64,000 nt of DNA from Niallia circulans (GTDB lineage: Bacteria > Bacillota > Bacilli > Bacillales > Cytobacillaceae): contig NZ_CP026031.1 in the NCBI RefSeq assembly GCF_003726095.1, forward strand, positions 5,024,001-5,088,000, read 5' to 3'. The stretch's first letter is position 1, and every line of letters begins with the position of its first letter. Below, piece by piece: positions 8,747 through 18,313 of this stretch. The notes beneath the pieces were generated by a model, which was not told where the DNA came from, ran no database searches, and saw only the letters and a program-made list of their open reading frames with translations. The position numbers were made by a program, and so were the translations under genes.

Positions 8747-9148
8747 ATGACGAGTCATTATTTTATTGCTACCATGCGAGCTATTCCTGAATTTCATGAA
8801 GGAGACAATAACTACTCTTTTCTAAGTGGTGAAGCATATAAAGAGGTATTACCTTTTACATTACCATATGTTTATGAAGTGGATGAAGATGATAGAGAGT
8901 TAATAATCTTTCTTGATGACTTTATGCAATTAGGGGATGTTGTGGAACACTATATTTATGAAGAAGGACGAAATGGTATAACGCTCTCTGAAAATTTTCC
9001 AGAAGAAGCAAGAACCATTAATCTTTGGAAGAAAACGTATAAGGATCAATATGGTGCATATCAATTGGATCCTAAAAGATGGCGGGAAGATCTTTCAAGC
9101 CGAACCATTGCTTCTAAAAGAAGTGTCACTACATTTGTGAAAATATAG
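8747..9148 (+). CDS. Hypothetical acidic protein, 133 residues
   Basis: Not recognised. A soluble, strongly acidic protein (EVDEDDRELIIFLDDF) with many aromatic residues and no signal peptide or membrane segment. A weak ribosome site (GAAGTGG) lies six bases before the ATG. The preceding sequence is AT-rich and could carry its promoter. The neighbours are small membrane proteins on the other strand, so no operon context helps. Codon use looks like that of the flanking genes. Confidence 0.6.
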   Translation: MTSHYFIATMRAIPEFHEGDNNYSFLSGEAYKEVLPFTLPYVYEVDEDDRELIIFLDDFMQLGDVVEHYIYEEGRNGITLSENFPEEARTINLWKKTYKDQYGAYQLDPKRWREDLSSRTIASKRSVTTFVKI

Positions 9149-9241
9149 CTAAGAAGTTACTTATTTGAATGGCAGAGAAACTTTCCATGCATCCTCAAAT
9201 AAACTGTATACGATTAAATATGGTTGCGATTGAATATCTTA

Positions 9242-9535
9242 TCATTTGCCTGCCTTTTTCTTCCTCTTTTCAAGAAAAGTTAAAATCGTTGTTTTCATAG
9301 AAGCATAGGAACCAATGGCTGAATAGCCGTAAAACCAGCCCATAAACAAACCAGCAACAAGACTATGTCTATGACTAATAAAGACAGAAATCAATAATCC
9401 CAAAGCTAGGGCGATGGTCGGAACATATTTTTTCGGTATCTTTATCATCATTTTCAGTAATTGTGTCATAATCATCACTACAGGGACTGCGATGACAGCA
9501 TCCCAGAAGTTTGTTTGTATAGTTGGGAAATCCAT
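9242..9535 (-). CDS. Small integral membrane protein, 97 residues (holin-like layout)
   Basis: Three hydrophobic stretches (AVIAVPVVMIMTQLL, VPTIALALGLLISVFI, SLVAGLFMGWFYGYSAIG) and a Lys/Arg-rich C terminus (LEKRKKKAGK) suggest a three-pass inner-membrane protein. This layout is shared by some phage holin-like and Bacillus membrane proteins, but no signature confirms a holin. The ATG at 9535 is chosen, because AGGTGG lies about eight bases upstream; GTG codons further upstream overlap that site. Function unknown. Confidence 0.6.
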   Translation of the reverse strand: MDFPTIQTNFWDAVIAVPVVMIMTQLLKMMIKIPKKYVPTIALALGLLISVFISHRHSLVAGLFMGWFYGYSAIGSYASMKTTILTFLEKRKKKAGK

Positions 9536-9650
9536 TACATCCACCACCTTTACGGTTTAGTATTCCATTTACCTTTGTAACTAATACATAATTCAAAAGT
9601 ATCGAATAAACCGCTCAAGGAAGCGCATATTAATGCTGAGGTGGTATTTA

Positions 9651-10139
9651 ATGGAGAAAAATAAAATGGAGAAACGATTTTTAAATGGATTACTTATCGG
9701 GAATTTATTGATCCTGCTGCCGATTTTATATAGAAAACCCCCAATTAGAGATTGGATTATTGTGTTTGTGTATAATGCTATTACCAATGGTTTGCTTGAT
9801 ATGCTTTTAACATCTCATAAAGTAATTAGATATCCAGTTCGCTTTCTGCCGAAGATATTTAATATACATATATTATTTGATTTCTTAATTTATCCGACAT
9901 TTACTGTTTTCTATAATCAATTAACGAAGAGAGATAAGCCCTTTGCTATTTTCTATAAATTGATTTTTTTTACTCTTCCCTTTTTTATTATTGAATTATG
10001 GGCTGAAAATAAGACAAAATTAATTGAATGGAATAAGTGGTGGAAATGGTACTATTCTTTTCTAAGCATAATTCTTAAGTCATTAATAACAAGATTCGTT
10101 ATCGAAATGTTAAGGAAAATGAACTTTTTGACAAAATGA
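9651..10139 (+). CDS. CBO0543-family membrane protein
   Basis: A 162-residue multi-pass membrane protein. Hydrophobic segments lie near residues 10-30, 85-110 and 120-160, and DFLIYPTFTVFYNQL is typical of the CBO0543 family found in Bacillus and Clostridium spore formers. The family has no known function. Start at 9651, with GAGGTGG six bases upstream; an in-frame ATG at 9633 lies before that site. Basic residues (KRDKPF, NKTKLIEWNKWWKW) alternate with the helices. Confidence 0.75.
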   Translation: MEKNKMEKRFLNGLLIGNLLILLPILYRKPPIRDWIIVFVYNAITNGLLDMLLTSHKVIRYPVRFLPKIFNIHILFDFLIYPTFTVFYNQLTKRDKPFAIFYKLIFFTLPFFIIELWAENKTKLIEWNKWWKWYYSFLSIILKSLITRFVIEMLRKMNFLTK

Positions 10140-10362
10140 GCTAATTTGCTTTCTCTAAAGTTTATGTATTTACAAACAAGGGGAAAATATTGGAGACAGA
10201 CTAAATCTTTCTATCCCATTTTAAAAGAAAACATAGTTATTTCCTTCTTTTTATTGTAAAATGGCGAAGTAGAATAGTGTAACGTAGATTGTTTCATTCA
10301 ATAATAGTAATTACATACTGTACGTGATTAGGATAGAAGTTAATCCTAAGAAAGGAAAGCAA

Positions 10363-10536
10363 ATGACAAAAATCGTAAATATCATTCTGTTAATTAATGT
10401 CATTGGAATTGTTCTTTATGCAGCAGGAGTGCTTGATACGGATATCTTCCGTGTGGAGTTTTTATCCTCTGGTGTAATTATGCTTCTTTTTGGTTTAAGA
10501 GATGTTGTTAGAGGAGCGAAAAGAAAAAGACGTTAG
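10363..10536 (+). CDS. Small two-pass membrane protein, 57 residues
   Basis: Hydrophobic helices NIILLINVIGIVLYAAGVL and FLSSGVIMLLFGL, then a strongly basic tail (RGAKRKRR), giving a small membrane protein with its tail in the cytosol. Start at ATG 10363, with AAAGGAAAG upstream; a GTG at 10324 is less likely. It ends 58 bases before the DUF454 gene and may be co-transcribed with it. No family recognised. Confidence 0.55.
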   Translation: MTKIVNIILLINVIGIVLYAAGVLDTDIFRVEFLSSGVIMLLFGLRDVVRGAKRKRR

Positions 10537-10594
10537 GAATTTGGCCGTTTATGAAATGGAATGTTGCTTAAAAAGGGTAGGAAGGGAGCAAAAG

Positions 10595-10987
10595 ATGAAG
10601 CCTATTTATCGATGGATCTATATATTTCTAGGGACAGTTTTTTTGGTTTTAGGAATAATTGGAGCCTTTTTGCCTTTGCTGCCAACTACACCTTTTTTAT
10701 TATTAACATCCTTTTTCTATACACGGGGTTCTGAGCGTATTAATAAATGGTTTCGTTCTACAACGTTTTATCGTGACTATGTGAAAGGATTTCGTAAAGG
10801 CGAATTGACGAAAAAGCAGAAAATCAAAATCATTATCACGTGCTATATCTGCTTAGCTGTCAGTGCTATCCTTGTAGATCATTTCTATACTCGAATCATG
10901 CTGGGCTGTATTGCGATTGTTCAAGCCATTTCAATGTTTATCATAAAGACGAAAAAAGAGGAACCGGAAGTAATCATAAAAGAATAA
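10595..10987 (+). CDS. YbaN/DUF454 family membrane protein
   Basis: A 130-residue inner-membrane protein of the YbaN (DUF454) family, of unknown function. The family signature is clear: GIIGAFLPLLPTTPFLLL in the first hairpin, then FYTRGSERINKWF and YRDYVKGFR, then two further helices. Start at ATG 10595, with a GGGAG site; the longer frame upstream overlaps the preceding small gene and has no ribosome site. A terminator follows at 11001. Confidence 0.85.
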   Translation: MKPIYRWIYIFLGTVFLVLGIIGAFLPLLPTTPFLLLTSFFYTRGSERINKWFRSTTFYRDYVKGFRKGELTKKQKIKIIITCYICLAVSAILVDHFYTRIMLGCIAIVQAISMFIIKTKKEEPEVIIKE

Positions 10988-11000
10988 GAAAAAAAACAGT

Positions 11001-11030
11001 GGATGACCTTTTTTAAGGAATCCTTTTTTT
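11001..11030 (+). terminator. Terminator after the DUF454 gene
   Basis: Nested stem GGAT-GA-CCTT / AAGG-A-ATCC with loop TTTT, followed by seven T residues. Confidence 0.7.
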
Positions 11031-11154
11031 GTACTTATAGGTTAATAGTTGAAAAAAATACTTGTTTAATAGTAAAATAGGATTCTAGTAATTTCCAATT
11101 AATAGCCTCAAGATAATTCCCCAGTTATACTAACATTTCCTATTGGAGGTAAAG

Positions 11155-11670
11155 ATGAATAAAATTTCACAAGCAGAAGCAGTTAAATTAAAAAGTGTCC
11201 TTTCTAAGCGAATTCATGAACTAGAGGAGGAAATGGATAGAGTTGCATTTGTACAAGTTGAAGCAGGCAAGCCTATTCCGAAGCAAAAACGAACAATCCT
11301 TGATGTAGAGAAAGAGCTAGAAGAAGTACGAGCTGATTATCGATTGCTTGATAAATTAATGTATTGTGCCAATATCGAAAACGAAATTAGCTTTGAAAAT
11401 ACGAATATCACCATTGTGGAAGCAATTGAACTGGCGACACAGCTCCGCGCAAAGGCACGAAAATATAAAGAGTTTGCGGCAGCGGAAAAGGAAGAATACG
11501 TCTATTCTTATAGTGAAACAGTTCAACTAATGAAGGTAGCGACCTTTGAACCAGAGGAATATCGTATAAAAAGCTTAGAATGTGAACGAAAAGCAAACCG
11601 TTTATCCAATTTAATTAACAGCAAAAACTATCAAATTGAGCTAGAATTTGATGAGGAAAAATATTTTTAA
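11155..11670 (+). CDS. Coiled-coil hypothetical protein, possibly DIP1984-like
   Basis: A 171-residue, highly charged, mostly helical soluble protein. The first 90 residues have heptad-like spacing (AVKLKSVLSKRIHELEEEM, LDVEKELEEVRADYRLLD). A second block carries ITIVEAIELATQLRAKARK. The order of an N-terminal coiled coil, then an N-rich turn, then a second helix starting with an EAI motif resembles the DIP1984 family, but no diagnostic motif settles this. Start at 11155, with GGAGGT four bases upstream. The gene lies alone between a terminator and the leader region of the phosphotransferase. Confidence 0.6.
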   Translation: MNKISQAEAVKLKSVLSKRIHELEEEMDRVAFVQVEAGKPIPKQKRTILDVEKELEEVRADYRLLDKLMYCANIENEISFENTNITIVEAIELATQLRAKARKYKEFAAAEKEEYVYSYSETVQLMKVATFEPEEYRIKSLECERKANRLSNLINSKNYQIELEFDEEKYF

Positions 11671-11682
11671 TTTTTTTAGCAT

Positions 11683-11697
11683 GCTTAACGGGCAGGC
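11683..11697 (+). repeat. Outlying copy of the GGGCAGG element
   Basis: GCTTAACGGGCAGGC matches the core of the element that punctuates 32-53 kb (consensus ACTAACGGGGCAGG). It lies 13 bases after the coiled-coil gene. It is the only clear copy left of the accessory region and sits upstream of another single resistance-like gene. Confidence 0.6.
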
Positions 11698-11761
11698 ATC
11701 AAAATTGCTGCTCCCGCCTTGAAAAAGTGCGGAAGGAACGCCACTTACTTATCCATTTTTG

Positions 11762-11989
11762 CCTTGAATAGGTGAGACTCCTATTCAAGGATAGAAGGAT
11801 TTCTCTTTTTGTGTACAAAGGTACGTTTACATGGTGCTGGCTAAACCAATGACCACTAACCCATTACTCGTTTACCCTTTACTTTTTACCAATTATTGCA
11901 ATGGTGGTTGCGGACCATTTAGTCCTCTAATCCTTCTATGACGAAGCCGATCAAAGAATAGATTTTATTCTTTGGTTGGCTTTATTTTT
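11762..11989 (+). promoter_or_regulatory. Leader with terminator: probable ribosome-mediated attenuator
   Basis: A perfect 11-bp hairpin CCTTGAATAGG / CCTATTCAAGG (11762-11790) is followed at once by ATAGAAGGATT (11791-11801). That segment is the exact reverse complement of AATCCTTCTAT (11929-11939), the last codons of the leader peptide. Three bases after the leader stop comes a terminator: AAGCC (11944) with CAAAGAATA, pairing TATTCTTTG and GGCTT, then TTATTTTT. A ribosome paused in the leader would disrupt the long-range pairing. Drug-induced attenuators of Bacillus resistance genes have this layout. Which structure blocks the terminator is inference. Confidence 0.65.
11831..11941 (+). CDS. 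Leader peptide, 36 residues
   Basis: ATG at 11831 with AAAGG nine bases upstream; a second in-frame ATG is at 11849. The peptide contains MTTNPLLVYPLLFTNYC and ends GGCGPFSPLILL. The stop codon lies three bases before the terminator stem, and the last codons take part in the 11-bp long-range pairing. Proline-rich and aromatic stretches could favour ribosome pausing. It is too short to be an enzyme; its position makes a regulatory leader the best reading. Confidence 0.5.
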   Translation: MVLAKPMTTNPLLVYPLLFTNYCNGGCGPFSPLILL

Positions 11990-12025
11990 GTTTATCATTA
12001 AAATGATTAGAAAGGAGGGAGTCTA

Positions 12026-12931
12026 ATGCCAAATATATGGGAGCCCGAATACACCATAACAAAGGAGCAAGCTTCTCAATTAGTGGAGGAACAGTTTCCA
12101 ATCAGTGTGTATTCTATTAGAGAAATAGGGGAAGGGTTTGATAATACAATCCTTCTCGTTAACGATTGTTATACTTTTCGCTTCCCAAGAAGAGAAATAG
12201 CGGTGAAACTTTTAACAAGTGAATGGGAGCTATTGCGGATTATTGCAGATCAGCTGCCTATCCCCATACCTAAGCCGGTTTATATAGGGTCAGCGAGCAG
12301 GGTCTTTCCGCGAATTTTTATAGGATATGAGCATTTACCAGGAAATACTCCAGAAGGTTTAACGAATAAGGAAAGAATTCAGATGGCAAAGCCATTAGCA
12401 CGCTTCTTGAAAAAATTGCATTCTTTCTCCACCGAGCAATTCAAGCTTGTTCCATACGATGAATTTGATCGACTTCATATTGATAAAAGAAAATCCCGCT
12501 TAATCGATTCGATTAAGAAGCTGCGTATGCATGAAGATATAGCTTTATTCCATTTAGTAGAAGACTATGCAAAAAAATTAACCCATATAGCAGTCCCAAC
12601 TGTTCATGTCCTTACACATGGTGATCTCCATATTCGCAATATGCTTATTAATGAAAAAAAGGAACTAACGGGAATTATTGATTGGGGAGATACGCATATT
12701 GGTCATCCTGCCGTGGATTTATCGATTGCCTACAGTCTGTGCCCTTCTGAAGGGAGAAAACAATTTTTTACTAACTATGGCGAAGTAGATGATACTACGT
12801 TGAAACTCGCTCAGTTTAAAGCAATATTTACGATAGTAACCTTGCTTATCTACAGTATAGATAAAAAAGATTGGGAACTTTATCAAGAGGGGAAAATTAG
12901 CTTATCTTTCGCTTTAATGGGAGAAAACTAA
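12026..12931 (+). CDS. APH-family phosphotransferase (antibiotic kinase-like)
   Basis: A 301-residue member of the aminoglycoside/macrolide phosphotransferase fold. An N-terminal lobe has the nucleotide-loop region IGEGFDNTILLV. The catalytic loop is VLTHGDLHIRNMLI (Asp as base), followed by the metal-binding IIDWGDTHIGHPAVDLS. This fold includes drug kinases (APH, MPH) and metabolic kinases, so the substrate cannot be fixed. The upstream leader peptide and terminator favour a drug-inducible resistance kinase such as a macrolide 2'-phosphotransferase. GGAGGGAG precedes the ATG. A bidirectional terminator follows. Confidence 0.85.
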   Translation: MPNIWEPEYTITKEQASQLVEEQFPISVYSIREIGEGFDNTILLVNDCYTFRFPRREIAVKLLTSEWELLRIIADQLPIPIPKPVYIGSASRVFPRIFIGYEHLPGNTPEGLTNKERIQMAKPLARFLKKLHSFSTEQFKLVPYDEFDRLHIDKRKSRLIDSIKKLRMHEDIALFHLVEDYAKKLTHIAVPTVHVLTHGDLHIRNMLINEKKELTGIIDWGDTHIGHPAVDLSIAYSLCPSEGRKQFFTNYGEVDDTTLKLAQFKAIFTIVTLLIYSIDKKDWELYQEGKISLSFALMGEN

Positions 12932-12951
12932 TTTTTTTCCCTTTTTTAAAA

Positions 12952-12985
12952 TAACCGGACGAACATTAATGGTTACGCCCGGTTA
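12952..12985. terminator. Bidirectional terminator between convergent genes
   Basis: Seven-base stem TAACCGG / CCGGTTA with A-rich sequence on the right and T/A-rich sequence on the left, lying between the phosphotransferase and the aldo/keto reductase genes, which face each other. Confidence 0.7.
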
Positions 12986-12991
12986 AAAAAA

Positions 12992-13972
12992 TTATTTGAA
13001 CCCTAGAACTGGATGTGGGACATATGGTTCTTCTAAGCTAGCGATTTCTTCGTGTGACAATTGTAAAGAAAGTGCAGCAACCGCATCTTCTAGATGATGC
13101 AGTTTCGTTGCACCAATAATTGGAGCAGTAACAGGCTCTTTTTGTAAAACCCATGCAAGGGCAACTTGGGCACGAGGCACACCGCGTTTTTCTGCTATTG
13201 CTTTCACTCGCTCGACTACTTGACGGTCTGCTACTTCTGTTTGGGAGTATAATGTTCTTGCAAAGGCATCCGTTTCTTTACGCGTACTTGTGTCTTCCCA
13301 ATCTCTAGTTAAGCGGCCGCGTGCCATCGGGCTCCAAGGGATAACTCCAATACCTTCTTCTTTACAGAGGGGCAGCATTTCTCGTTCTTCTTCTCGGTAG
13401 AGCAGATTTAAGTAATTTTGCATGGAAACAAAACGAGTCCAGCCATTTTTCTCTGCTACATGATTTGCTTTTAAAAATTGCCATGCAAACATGGAGGATG
13501 CACCAATGTAGCGGGCTTTGCCAGCTTTGACAACATCATGTAATGCTTCCATTGTTTCTTCAATAGGTGTTTCATAATCCCATCTATGTATTTGGTAGAG
13601 GTCAACATAGTCGGTGCCAAGCCTTTTTAAACTATTATCAATTTCACTCATAATTGCTTTGCGGGAAAGACCAGCTCCATTAGCACCTGGACGCATTCTT
13701 CCATGTACCTTTGTAGCAAGAACAACTTCATCACGATTGGCAAAATCACGCAATGCCCGTCCTACTATCTCTTCACTTGATCCATCAGAGTAGACGTTAG
13801 CAGTATCAAAAAAGTTAATGCCAAGCTCCAATGCTTTTTTGATAAAGGGACGACTATCATTTTCTGTTAATGTCCATGCATGTCCGCCACGATCGGGTTC
13901 TCCATAACTCATACAACCAAGACAAAGACGAGAGACTTCTAAACCAGTAGATCCTAATTTAACATAATCCAT
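12992..13972 (-). CDS. Aldo/keto reductase
   Basis: A 326-residue NADPH-dependent aldo/keto reductase with a TIM-barrel fold. The catalytic tetrad is in place: the Asp in FFDTANVYSDG, the Tyr four residues on, the Lys in LATKVHG, the His in LYQIHRWD. The NADP-binding C-terminal motif APIIGATKLHHLEDAV is present. Closest in style to the YhdN/IolS/YajO group that reduces aldehydes such as methylglyoxal or sugars; the substrate cannot be read. GGAGGAG lies six bases upstream of the ATG. Single-gene unit, convergent with the phosphotransferase. Confidence 0.92.
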   Translation of the reverse strand: MDYVKLGSTGLEVSRLCLGCMSYGEPDRGGHAWTLTENDSRPFIKKALELGINFFDTANVYSDGSSEEIVGRALRDFANRDEVVLATKVHGRMRPGANGAGLSRKAIMSEIDNSLKRLGTDYVDLYQIHRWDYETPIEETMEALHDVVKAGKARYIGASSMFAWQFLKANHVAEKNGWTRFVSMQNYLNLLYREEEREMLPLCKEEGIGVIPWSPMARGRLTRDWEDTSTRKETDAFARTLYSQTEVADRQVVERVKAIAEKRGVPRAQVALAWVLQKEPVTAPIIGATKLHHLEDAVAALSLQLSHEEIASLEEPYVPHPVLGFK

Positions 13973-14183
13973 TTGCTACTCCTCCTTTTGTTTTATTATA
14001 AAAGAGTGGCTATTCATTATGCGAGAGAAATGAATTAGGTCTTAAATAAAGAATCCATGTTAATCTTTTTTAAAGAGTAATATAAAAATAATTGGAGAAG
14101 CAGCTGGAGTTTAAGGGATTTTGATAAAGGAATGATTTATTCTTCCATATTATTCAATAGGTATGATATATTAACAAAAAAAC

Positions 14184-15386
14184 ATGGAACAGAGTGATGA
14201 TATGTTAAAGGAATTTTTATTAGATACTTCCGAGAAAAATAATATCAAAAAACAAATTTATAAATACATTCATTTACATAAAAGAGCCTCTAAGAACGAG
14301 ATGTTACAAGTATTTCATTTACCTCAAACAACTTTAACAAGAATTATCTATGAATTACATGATAAAGGATATATATACAATGATGGAAAAGGAGAACCAA
14401 CAGGAGGAAGGCCACCTACCTATTATGCGGTTCTGCCAGATGCTGCATATGTGATTGGGATTGATATATCTAGGACACATGTAACTTGTATTCTTACTAA
14501 TATTGCCTTTGAAGAATTAGGAAAGATACAAACAAAGCTTGAGACTACAGATACACCAGATAGATTAGTTCCTAAATTGATTTCGGATTTAAGGAAGTTA
14601 TTAGAGATGCATAAGATTGAGGAAGAGTACTTACTCGGAATAGGGATAGGTTCTGTTGGCCCGCTGGATAGGGAAAAAGGAATTATTCTTAATCCTGATA
14701 GTTTTGCAGCTAGTGCATGGAATAATGTACGAATTGTAGATATTCTAAAACAGGAATTTCCTGTGCCAATCACTTTAAACAATGGTGCAAATACAGCAGC
14801 ATATGCAGAATACTACTTAAACAGTTTGTTAGATGATTCTATTTTGTATTGTATCAATGGATATGGTGTTCGAACTGGATTTTTAGAAAGAGGAATAATC
14901 GGCAATAATCATGAAGGTGATTCGAGTGCAGCTGGGCATATCGTTATTGATATTAATGGAAGACAATGTATTTGTGGAAAAAAAGGATGCTTAGCCACTT
15001 ATACAACCTATGAAGCACTATTGGAAAAAATAATGGAGAAAAAGGAAGTTTCTTTTCCAAAAAAGGAAATCAATGCTTTTGAATATATTATAGAAGCAAT
15101 AGAAAAGAATGATCCATTAGTAAAAGAGTTAGTTTTAGAATCAGCCTATTACTATGGTATTGGGATAAGTAATATGGTTAATATATTGCATCCTACAAAA
15201 GTGTTTTTGCATGGAAAATTAATATATCAATATCCTTCTTATTATCAAGAAGTAGTAAAAACGATTAAAAATAATGTATATCAAAAAGATACTATTATTA
15301 TTCAAAAAAGCACTATAGGAGAAAAATCCGTTGCTTTAGGCGGTGCAATCGAGCTTTATAATACTTATTTTAATATGCATAACTAA
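14184..15386 (+). CDS. ROK-family transcriptional repressor (NagC/XylR type)
   Basis: A 400-residue protein: an N-terminal winged helix (residues 15-75, ASKNEMLQVFHLPQTTLTRII), then a ROK sugar-kinase-like domain with IGIDISRTHVTC and the zinc motif CICGKKGCLA. Such proteins repress sugar genes and respond to a sugar or sugar phosphate. Here the likely targets are the GH1/PTS genes downstream. The start is uncertain: ATG 14184 has no clear ribosome site, and ATG 14202 (MLKEFLLDT) is the alternative. A weak terminator-like hairpin follows. Confidence 0.87.
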   Translation: MEQSDDMLKEFLLDTSEKNNIKKQIYKYIHLHKRASKNEMLQVFHLPQTTLTRIIYELHDKGYIYNDGKGEPTGGRPPTYYAVLPDAAYVIGIDISRTHVTCILTNIAFEELGKIQTKLETTDTPDRLVPKLISDLRKLLEMHKIEEEYLLGIGIGSVGPLDREKGIILNPDSFAASAWNNVRIVDILKQEFPVPITLNNGANTAAYAEYYLNSLLDDSILYCINGYGVRTGFLERGIIGNNHEGDSSAAGHIVIDINGRQCICGKKGCLATYTTYEALLEKIMEKKEVSFPKKEINAFEYIIEAIEKNDPLVKELVLESAYYYGIGISNMVNILHPTKVFLHGKLIYQYPSYYQEVVKTIKNNVYQKDTIIIQKSTIGEKSVALGGAIELYNTYFNMHN

Positions 15387-15426
15387 TTACATCCATTAGT
15401 TAATTTGTTCTGCATATTACGAGGTG

Positions 15427-15458
15427 GGATGAGGAGAATATTCTTCATCCTTATTTCT
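15427..15458 (+). terminator. Probable terminator after the ROK regulator
   Basis: GGATGAGGAGAAT pairs with ATTCTTCATCC, leaving a small internal bulge, followed by TTATTTCTATTTT. The U-tract is interrupted. Confidence 0.5.
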
Positions 15459-15582
15459 ATTTTGGTAATAATCAAAGATAAAGAGATAACTTTCATCCAT
15501 TTTGAAAAAAAGTTGTGATAATATAATTACATATAGTTTTAGGAATACTAGAACTTAAAAAGGTGGATAAAGGGGTTATCTA

Positions 15583-16347
15583 ATGAAACTCGAAAGTTTG
15601 ATAAATGAACGATATAATTCTTTTAGCGACGGAGAAATGGAAATAGCAAAATATATCTTACAAAATAAAGAAATCATCCATACGTTAAGCATTAACCAGC
15701 TTGCAAATAACAGTTTGTCATCTAAATCATCGGTCCTGCGATTTGCTCAAAAGCTAGGTTTTTCCGGATTTACCGAGCTGAAAAATTTCATGAAATGGGG
15801 GAATTTTTTTTCAGATAATCCTGTTGTTAATAGTAGTCTAGGCGAACAAATCGTAAATAGTGTTACTACTACAATTGAACATTTAAAAAATATGAATATG
15901 GACGAAATGTTTCAAGCAATTGATAGCAGTGAACATATTTATATTATTGGCACAGGCTGGGCACAACAGAACCAAGCCTCTGAATTACAAAGAATGTTCT
16001 TAGGTGTGGGGAAAGAGATGCAGGTGCTTCCTTTTGGGCATACAAGCCTTTATCAAGTAATGATCGAAAGAATGTGTGATAAAGACTTACTTATAGTCTT
16101 TTCCGGATCGGGCAATAATCCGATTCTAAAGGAAGCATTGACTACCCCTATTCTAAAGAATGTCAAAATAGTTGGGATTACTGCCAACTCCAATAATTGG
16201 TTAGCCAATCATTCGACATTTAATATTTATGCCTATATAGATTCACCAACAAGTATGAAAAATATTTATTCTTTATATAGTCCAATTCATGCCATTATTG
16301 AAATGTTAGTCTATAGTTATGCCGAATACCTGAATAGAAAAACATAA
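15583..16347 (+). CDS. MurR/RpiR-family transcriptional regulator
   Basis: A 254-residue protein. The N-terminal helix-turn-helix (residues 1-77) has the family pattern FSDGEMEIAKYILQNKEII and SINQLANNSLSSKSSVLRFAQKLGFSGF. The C-terminal SIS sugar-phosphate-binding domain (from residue 95) has IYIIGTGWAQQNQASE and LIVFSGSGNNP. RpiR regulators sense phosphosugars and control catabolic genes, often PTS/GH1 operons such as the one that begins 400 bp downstream. AAGGGG precedes the ATG. A strong terminator follows. Confidence 0.9.
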   Translation: MKLESLINERYNSFSDGEMEIAKYILQNKEIIHTLSINQLANNSLSSKSSVLRFAQKLGFSGFTELKNFMKWGNFFSDNPVVNSSLGEQIVNSVTTTIEHLKNMNMDEMFQAIDSSEHIYIIGTGWAQQNQASELQRMFLGVGKEMQVLPFGHTSLYQVMIERMCDKDLLIVFSGSGNNPILKEALTTPILKNVKIVGITANSNNWLANHSTFNIYAYIDSPTSMKNIYSLYSPIHAIIEMLVYSYAEYLNRKT

Positions 16348-16443
16348 TTACTGTTTAGTTATGATCAAGAGATTAAACTTCAAATAAATTACGATTCCAG
16401 TCATAAATATAATAAAGCTATTTTTATGGCTTCGTCCTTATTC

Positions 16444-16477
16444 AAACCTAGTCCTTATAAAAAGGCTAGGTTTTTTT
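16444..16477 (+). terminator. Terminator after the RpiR regulator
   Basis: Stem AAACCTAG / CTAGGTTT, extended by inner CCTT/AAGG pairing, then TTTTTTT. Confidence 0.85.
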
Positions 16478-16507
16478 GTATATAAAAGGAAGAATCACAT
16501 CGAAGAT

Positions 16508-16620
16508 ATAGTTTGGATATCTAGAATATTCCCAAACTATGAAGCGCTTTCCCAAGATTGCTAGAAATGATCCACAAATAGCAGGAATAAATTATAATTC
16601 GTTTAGAAGGCGCTTTCGTA
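16508..16620 (+). promoter_or_regulatory. Large dyad plus GCGCTTTC half-sites upstream of GH1
   Basis: ATAGTTTGG (16508-16516) and CCAAACTAT (16532-16540) form a perfect 9-bp inverted repeat whose centre (GGATAT...ATATTCC) is itself nearly symmetric. Right after it comes GAAGCGCTTTCCC (16541), and at 16607 AAGGCGCTTTCG. An inverted GGAAAGCGCT lies at 18221, before the PTS gene. GCGCTTTC is half of a CcpA cre site, but none of the three is a full cre match. The dyad could be the RpiR or ROK operator. Confidence 0.45.
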
Positions 16621-16704
16621 AATGAAAAGAATTAAACATTATTATTTCATTGTATAAAGGATAAACAAGAAACAAGGTATTAGAGCGAGTAATTAGTAAT
16701 CTAG

Positions 16705-18177
<1,473 letters not shown>

Positions 18178-18313
18178 TTCCAGTTAAAAAACCAAGCGTT
18201 CCAGCATTGATGAGATTATTGGAAAGCGCTAATAGTTTTACTGGTTAATATTTATGCCTATTAGTGGGGTTGGATATCTCTAGTTTTAGAAAAATTAGAA
18301 AGAGGGCTCAAAG

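Noticed and set aside
9242..9535. Phage holin
   Set aside because: Small size and three helices fit, but no endolysin or phage gene is nearby and no holin motif is recognisable.
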